From the NCBI GenBank assembly GCA_021802375.1, contig JAKAAL010000088.1, positions 1 through 9,459 of the forward strand: a stretch of 9,459 nucleotides of DNA, written 5' to 3'. A program made the position numbers and the translations under genes. The stretch's first letter is position 1. Every line of letters begins with the position of its first letter. Source of the stretch: Bacillota bacterium. GTDB taxonomy: Bacteria > Bacillota_E > Sulfobacillia > Sulfobacillales > Sulfobacillaceae. Shown piece by piece: positions 6,063-9,459 of this stretch. The notes under the pieces are model-generated. The model had not been told where the DNA came from. It saw only the letters and a program-made list of their open reading frames with translations, and ran no database searches.

Positions 6063-6614
6063 GTGAACAACAGTCCGTTTTCGACTTACTCGTCATCGGC
6101 GGCCACGTCATTAGGGCCGTGGCAAATGCATTTAACCTTGGTGTGGGTGGTTTGGATGGTTGTCGGTGTCTTGTTTTTGGGGCTCCTTGCGCTTGGCGCA
6201 TGGCGTCTCATTCGAGCCACAGTCAATCATTCCCAAGCCTTGGCGACGAGCCAATCTTTAGTCAAATCATTGGAGTCGGCACGCCATTCGTATGCGGGAT
6301 TTCCGCGAAACGATTATGCGAAGACCGCCAATGCCTGGCTAGCCAGCCAGGGACTCGCCAATACACCAGAAGACGATGACATTCCGACGTTGGATGCCGG
6401 ACCGTTTATGGCAGCACGTGACAACGCCGCCGTATCGGATACCAAAAAAGCGCCTCCACGTCACACCGTGTCGAGTACAGGCAATGCGTATCACGACATT
6501 CAGATTGACGTACTGATTGAACAATTAGCACGCAATCGCGTTCAGGATCGGTTAGCGAGCCTTGTGGAAGAAGAAAAGGCCCGCCTGATCCACGACATGC
6601 AGTTAGAGGTTTGA
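6063..6614 (+). CDS. Unknown membrane-anchored protein, 183 residues
   Basis: I do not recognise this protein. It has a Ser-rich N-terminal tail (1-20), one long hydrophobic segment (about 24-47, LTLVWVVWMVVGVLFLGLLAL) and then a basic WRLIR, so the C-terminus is predicted to be cytoplasmic. Residues 50-76 are helical and polar. A variable middle part with acidic patches (PEDDDIPTLD) follows, and the last 45 residues (from about YHDIQIDVLIEQLARNRVQDRL to the end) form an amphipathic charged helix typical of oligomerisation or a coiled coil. The GTG start at 6063 is supported by GGGGGAG (6051-6057) five bases upstream. It stands alone between the primase terminator and a hairpin at 6622-6642. 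A scaffolding or membrane-tethering role would be a guess. Confidence 0.75.
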   Translation: MNNSPFSTYSSSAATSLGPWQMHLTLVWVVWMVVGVLFLGLLALGAWRLIRATVNHSQALATSQSLVKSLESARHSYAGFPRNDYAKTANAWLASQGLANTPEDDDIPTLDAGPFMAARDNAAVSDTKKAPPRHTVSSTGNAYHDIQIDVLIEQLARNRVQDRLASLVEEEKARLIHDMQLEV

Positions 6615-6621
6615 GCCGATT

Positions 6622-6642
6622 GGGAGGCCGGTTCCGCCTCCC
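6622..6642 (+). terminator. Hairpin after the 183-residue gene, possible terminator
   Basis: GGGAGGC (6622-6628) pairs perfectly with GCCTCCC (6636-6642) around a seven-base loop, eight bases after the stop codon. What follows is CCCCTTTAAAG, not a real T tract, so termination would be weak or factor-dependent. Confidence 0.45.
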
Positions 6643-6656
6643 CCCCTTTAAAGACG

Positions 6657-6685
6657 TGGACAATAAGTTCTCGTTTTGCTACTAT
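6657..6685 (+). promoter_or_regulatory. Promoter for the right-hand gene group
   Basis: TGGACA (6657-6662, five of six to TTGACA), a spacer of exactly 17 bases, and TACTAT (6680-6685, four of six) preceded by TGC as an extended -10. Transcription would begin near 6692 and give a leader of about 165 bases before GTG 6858. It is the best promoter match I see in the window. Confidence 0.55.
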
Positions 6686-6699
6686 TAAGTAGCCGCAAA
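6674..6699 (+). promoter_or_regulatory. Palindrome over the -10 element, candidate operator
   Basis: GCTACT (6678-6683) and AGTAGC (6688-6693) form a perfect inverted repeat around ATTA. It is extended by TTT on the left (6675-6677) and, two bases off, by GCAAA on the right (6695-6699). It covers the -10 box and the likely start of transcription, the classical place for a repressor site. No regulator gene is seen in the window. Confidence 0.45.
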
Positions 6700-6788
6700 G
6701 TTTGTCCCGCAACTTGGTTTCATCCGGTTGCAGGCAATACCAAGATGAAGAGCAGGGTCTTCTGATGAATGGGTTGAACCACTGAACT

Positions 6789-6816
6789 TTGACAACTGCA
6801 TAGGTGATGACACCAT
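6789..6816 (+). promoter_or_regulatory. Possible second, weaker promoter
   Basis: A perfect TTGACA (6789-6794) is followed after 16 bases by CACCAT (6811-6816, only three of six matches to TATAAT), with TGA directly before it as an extended -10. It would start transcription about 35 bases before GTG 6858. The poor -10 makes this uncertain. Confidence 0.3.
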
Positions 6817-6857
6817 GACAGAAGCCTTCTTCTTCACTGATGAAAGGGGAGATTGAT

Positions 6858-7718
6858 GTGGCCTATCAAATCGTCGCAGACGACGTGGCCTATGACGTGC
6901 CTGAAGACGCGACATGGCTTACCGACTATGATTCACGAGTGATTACCGCCACATGGCTCCGGCACTTCTTTTTGAATGTGCTGGGAGAAAACGCCACGAC
7001 GCAATTTGGCCAGCCTGAGTTTAAAACAACCACGCTAGGATCCGGTCATGTGCATATTATCTGCACCACTCCTGTGGAGTGGAACGGCCGCATCGCGTTT
7101 GGGGTTGGAGAAGCTTGGGCTCCCAATCTCACAACGCCTTTAGCCAAAATCAATCCGGCGAAAATGGCGCAACGTCGTTCCGAATCTGATGGGGTTTTTG
7201 CCGTACTCCGGATTGCCGATCGCGTCTACACTGACGATCAAATTCCACGGAGCGAGGGACGATCTCACAAGAACGGATTGGCTATATCCGACTCGCAATC
7301 CGAAGCCGCCACTCCGAAAGACTCTTCGTTGTCTACGAAGACGCCGCAAACACCGCAGAGCGACGCCGCTCCGGTTAAATCAACGCCCGCCCAGTCGACT
7401 CCGGTCGCTACACCCAGCGATCCAATCGCCACGGCACCAGACTCTCCGGAGCAAGGCGGCGGTCAACCCCCTCCGAATCCACATGATGTGGTGATTACCA
7501 TTGGGGGGCCGCGTTCGATGTATCGCGGAAAAACGTTCGGGCAGTTGTTGGACAGTCGGAATCCGTCAGCTCTCGGCTACATTACACACGTCGCCAAAAC
7601 GTTTGACCCGAAAAACGAGCAAGAACGCTTCATTCGTGACATCGCGGTTCAATTACTTCCTGAAGTGGAAAGCCGATTGCCTCAGCTTGCCGCCTCAGGC
7701 CAAGGAGGACGTGCATAA
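6858..7718 (+). CDS. Unknown two-domain protein; possible single-strand annealing protein with ExoX-C-like domain
   Basis: This 286-residue protein has three parts. Residues 1-130 are globular and include GRIAFGVGEAW and then NPAKMAQRRSESDGVFAVLRIADRVYTDD (about 99-127). The order 'GxGEA, then an Arg/Ala-type helix ending near an acidic turn' recalls Rad52/ERF-like strand-annealing proteins, but this is weak. Residues 131-207 are a Pro/Ser/Thr-rich, probably disordered linker with repeated TP and SxP steps. Residues 208-286 contain MYRGKTFGQLLDSRNPSALGYI and a long helix, resembling the small C-terminal domain of ExoX (GKYKGKTLxEL...YLxWL). GTG 6858 is chosen because AGGGGAG (6845-6851) lies six bases before it; the in-frame ATG 6840 has no binding site. 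The next gene starts directly after the stop. A role in recombination of an element is inferred. Confidence 0.7.
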   Translation: MAYQIVADDVAYDVPEDATWLTDYDSRVITATWLRHFFLNVLGENATTQFGQPEFKTTTLGSGHVHIICTTPVEWNGRIAFGVGEAWAPNLTTPLAKINPAKMAQRRSESDGVFAVLRIADRVYTDDQIPRSEGRSHKNGLAISDSQSEAATPKDSSLSTKTPQTPQSDAAPVKSTPAQSTPVATPSDPIATAPDSPEQGGGQPPPNPHDVVITIGGPRSMYRGKTFGQLLDSRNPSALGYITHVAKTFDPKNEQERFIRDIAVQLLPEVESRLPQLAASGQGGRA

Positions 7719-7997
7719 ATGGCCGATATGACCATGGCGGATGCAGTCCGCGAATTAATCAGTCGATTCCCTACGCCGTTAACACCCGCCGCTCAAGAAG
7801 CGATTGGCGCGGGACTCCAACGACTCGCGCAAGAATTTGGCACGAAAGCGATCCTGATGGAAGCGGCAAATTGGCTTGATTCCGTCGGCGTTGCGCGACC
7901 GGCGGCGCGATCCAATTCTCTGCTCGGGTCAGAGGTTTTACCCCCCTTGGGGACCAACCGTCCGACCCGATATCGCAACGGCAACTTTCGGTATTAA
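7719..7997 (+). CDS. Small unknown protein, 92 residues
   Basis: I do not recognise this protein. ATG 7719 abuts the TAA of the preceding gene (TAAATG), and AAGGAGG at 7702-7708 lies ten bases upstream, so the two are co-translated. In-frame ATG codons at 7728 and 7734 are possible alternatives. The N-terminal two thirds (about residues 5-57) look helical, with AVRELISRF, AQEAIGAGLQRLAQEFG and ILMEAANWLDSVG. The last 35 residues are Pro-, Asn- and Arg-rich and end in RYRNGNFRY, which looks disordered and basic, perhaps for contact with nucleic acid or a partner. Its position between the 286-residue protein and the AAA+ ATPase suggests an accessory subunit of that group. Nothing in the sequence proves this. 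Confidence 0.7.
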   Translation: MADMTMADAVRELISRFPTPLTPAAQEAIGAGLQRLAQEFGTKAILMEAANWLDSVGVARPAARSNSLLGSEVLPPLGTNRPTRYRNGNFRY

Positions 7998-8010
7998 CCA
8001 TCAGCTATTC

Positions 8011-8050
8011 GCGAGGCGGGGAGCGCATCGGCGTTCCTCCTCTCGCCTTG
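8011..8050 (+). other. Hairpin between the 92-residue gene and the AAA+ gene
   Basis: An inner stem GGAGCGC (8020-8026) with GCGTTCC (8031-8037, one G-U pair, ATCG loop) sits within an outer stem CGAGGCG (8012-8018) with CGCCTTG (8044-8050, one G-U pair), with unpaired bases on the 3' side. No T tract follows. It starts 13 bases after the stop and ends before the AGGAGG (8077-8082) of the next gene, so it may set the ratio of the two products through mRNA stability or partial termination. Confidence 0.45.
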
Positions 8051-8092
8051 ATGACAACGACATTACCTGATGAATGAGGAGGCATTTCTGTC

Positions 8093-9459
8093 ATGGGGAT
8101 TTTGCAAACAGGTTTATATGGCGATGGCGGCAAGTTCTTGATTCCCGGAACCCCGTACCGCAATAATGCGGAGACTATCGCACTGCCAACAGGGGGCACG
8201 CGTTCCATCGCGGTGTCACCGTTCTGGCGCACCAAACAGCATCGGATTAGCGTCATTGCCGTCGAAGCCCTTTTGCGCCTGCATGAGGGCGCGCTGGCAG
8301 GCGTGGGTCGCACTGCGGATGGTATTTGGGTCGTCGAACTGGCGATCTCGGGCACTCGGGTGGCGATGGCTTTTGGTCCAGCGGCACGCCGGGTATGGCA
8401 TTCAGAGTCTGGTGGCTGCGCCATTAGTTCTGGACGGTTTTGCTCTCACATCACGGTCTTTGCTCCGCTTCTATCATCGCTGGCTGCGGCGGATTGGGCG
8501 AAAATCCCCGATTTACCCCAACACCTCACGGAGCACTTTACGCGGGTTCACTGGGCCTCGTTTGTGACGGATGGCGATGAGCACTTTGAGATGGCCTCCG
8601 CAGATGTCTATAGCTGGATGTCGACATATCTCAAAGGATGCGAAGTACTGTCGTATCCACCAACCGGTTTTGCCTTGACCGAGGATTATACCGCTGAGGT
8701 GCAAACCCGGTTGAACCTCGACGCGATGCACCACTGGACCAATACCGTTAGCGGCGGACAAGAGTATGACAAAGACCCGGACCCCTCGGAGATTTCCGTT
8801 ATCCCCATTATCACCGGCGGGATTCCTCCGCGTCCGACCACATGGGAGTGTCGTGTGGATCTCGATGCCGAAGAGCAATACTGGGTGGAATCCCACAATC
8901 CCGGGGAATATGTGGCGAACGGCAATGAGCTTGAGGTGATTCGGGGTCATATTGCCCTGATGCGCGCCCTTAATCGTCCGGTGAATATCCTGTTAAAAGG
9001 AGGTCCAGGGACCGCGAAAAGCACTCTTGCCCAATATGTAGGGCAAATGATGAATACCCCGGTGTACACCTCGTCGTTGCATCATGACGCGACCGGGGAT
9101 CAACTGCTTGGGACCAACGCCCCTGAAGGAGGATGGGTCGATGGCACTGCACCTTCCGCCATGCGACGAGGGTTTATTTTGAACCTGGAAGAAGTCAACA
9201 CCGCCCGGCCTGGCGCGTTAGTGCAATTGAACTCCATTTTGGCCGATACGCGCTTCATCGAATTGCCGGATTGTCCCGATCCGATGATGCGCTATGTCAA
9301 AGCGGATTCACGCTTGATCGTCTTTGCAACCATGAACGAAGGAGCGGAGTTCCTCGCGGCCAAGCCCATGGATCCTGCATTGCGCTCTCGGTGGTCTCTC
9401 GTGTTGACCATTGAAGAGCTCTCCGGGGAGAAGATGAAGACCTTTATCAAACGGCGCAC
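8093..9459 (+). CDS. MoxR/CobS-like AAA+ ATPase with long N-terminal extension (3' partial)
   Basis: The frame is open from ATG 8093 (AGGAGG at 8077-8082, ten bases upstream) to the right edge: 455 codons with no stop. The ATPase core starts near residue 285. Walker A is GGPGTAKS (303-310). Next come the GDQLLGT segment and WVDGTAPSAMRRG, which mirror the MoxR/AAA_5 pattern before Walker B. Walker B is FILNLEEVN with E366-E367 in place of the usual D-E. Sensor 1 is FATMNEG (N415), and DPALRSRW (R431, R433) is at the arginine-finger position. AAA_5 proteins such as CobS, MoxR and NorQ act as hexameric chaperone-like motors, often with a von Willebrand A partner encoded nearby. The 280 or so residues before the core match no domain I recognise and probably specify the client. 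The partner gene, if any, lies beyond the window. Confidence 0.88.
   Translation, partial: MGILQTGLYGDGGKFLIPGTPYRNNAETIALPTGGTRSIAVSPFWRTKQHRISVIAVEALLRLHEGALAGVGRTADGIWVVELAISGTRVAMAFGPAARRVWHSESGGCAISSGRFCSHITVFAPLLSSLAAADWAKIPDLPQHLTEHFTRVHWASFVTDGDEHFEMASADVYSWMSTYLKGCEVLSYPPTGFALTEDYTAEVQTRLNLDAMHHWTNTVSGGQEYDKDPDPSEISVIPIITGGIPPRPTTWECRVDLDAEEQYWVESHNPGEYVANGNELEVIRGHIALMRALNRPVNILLKGGPGTAKSTLAQYVGQMMNTPVYTSSLHHDATGDQLLGTNAPEGGWVDGTAPSAMRRGFILNLEEVNTARPGALVQLNSILADTRFIELPDCPDPMMRYVKADSRLIVFATMNEGAEFLAAKPMDPALRSRWSLVLTIEELSGEKMKTFIKRR

Noticed and set aside
6762..6844. TGATGA and CTGA motifs resembling box C/D RNA.
   Set aside because: Box C/D guide RNAs belong to archaea and eukaryotes, while the genes here are bacterial; the motifs are short enough to arise by chance and no guide or kink-turn context is clear.
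6815..6856. A 13-codon frame (MTEAFFF...) ending just before the 286-residue gene, like a leader peptide.
   Set aside because: It has no ribosome binding site and no run of regulatory codons beyond three Phe, and no attenuator hairpin follows it.
8166..8567. A 133-codon plus-strand frame overlapping the start of the AAA+ gene.
   Set aside because: It is a shifted frame of the AAA+ N-terminal region with no ribosome binding site. The AAA+ frame starts earlier, after a perfect AGGAGG.
8513..8950. A 145-codon open frame on the minus strand.
   Set aside because: It lies wholly inside the AAA+ gene, whose frame is continuous from 8093 and carries conserved ATPase motifs. It has no supporting start signal and no recognisable protein.
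1..9459. CRISPR arrays, tRNA or rRNA genes and insertion sequences.
   Set aside because: I saw no regularly spaced repeats, no cloverleaf-like segment in the gaps and no transposase gene or terminal inverted repeats.

Overview
The window looks like a chromosomal or plasmid segment of a Gram-positive bacterium. G+C is a little above half by eye, purine-rich AGGAGG-type ribosome binding sites precede most genes, and TTG and GTG starts are used. The gene content and style recall acidophilic Firmicutes such as Sulfobacillus, but that assignment is an inference from memory and was not tested. All genes I accept lie on the plus strand.

Positions 1-3731 are the distal part of a tad (tight adherence / Flp type IVc pilus) locus. 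In order: the C-terminal end of a TadB-like platform protein, a complete TadC-like platform protein, a DUF192 protein overlapping it by one base, the Flp major pilin, a small A24 prepilin peptidase (TadV/CpaA-like), a TadE-like pseudopilin and a TadG-like protein. TadB and TadC would form the inner-membrane platform. The peptidase would cut the leaders of Flp and probably TadE, and TadE/TadG would be minor or anchoring components. The secretion ATPase (TadA) should lie upstream of the window. The flp gene appears to have its own promoter, a 130-base leader that can fold in two mutually exclusive ways, and a hairpin terminator after it. This is a plausible way to express the major pilin at a different level from the assembly genes.

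Positions 3826-4497 encode a single-pass membrane protein with an extracellular beta-rich domain resembling DUF4352. Positions 4665-5798 encode a short CHC2-like zinc-finger plus TOPRIM primase of phage or plasmid type, ending at a good terminator. A 264-base gap rich in inverted and direct repeats precedes a 183-residue unknown protein with one membrane segment.

From 6657 a new transcription unit seems to start at a promoter whose -10 element sits inside a palindrome. It carries a 286-residue protein with a Pro/Ser/Thr-rich linker (N-terminal half perhaps a strand-annealing protein, C-terminal domain like the ExoX C-terminal domain), a 92-residue unknown, and a large AAA+ ATPase of the MoxR/CobS (AAA_5) type that runs off the right edge. 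The primase, the possible annealing protein and the AAA+ ATPase suggest a plasmid or integrative element. Whether the pilus genes belong to that element cannot be decided here.
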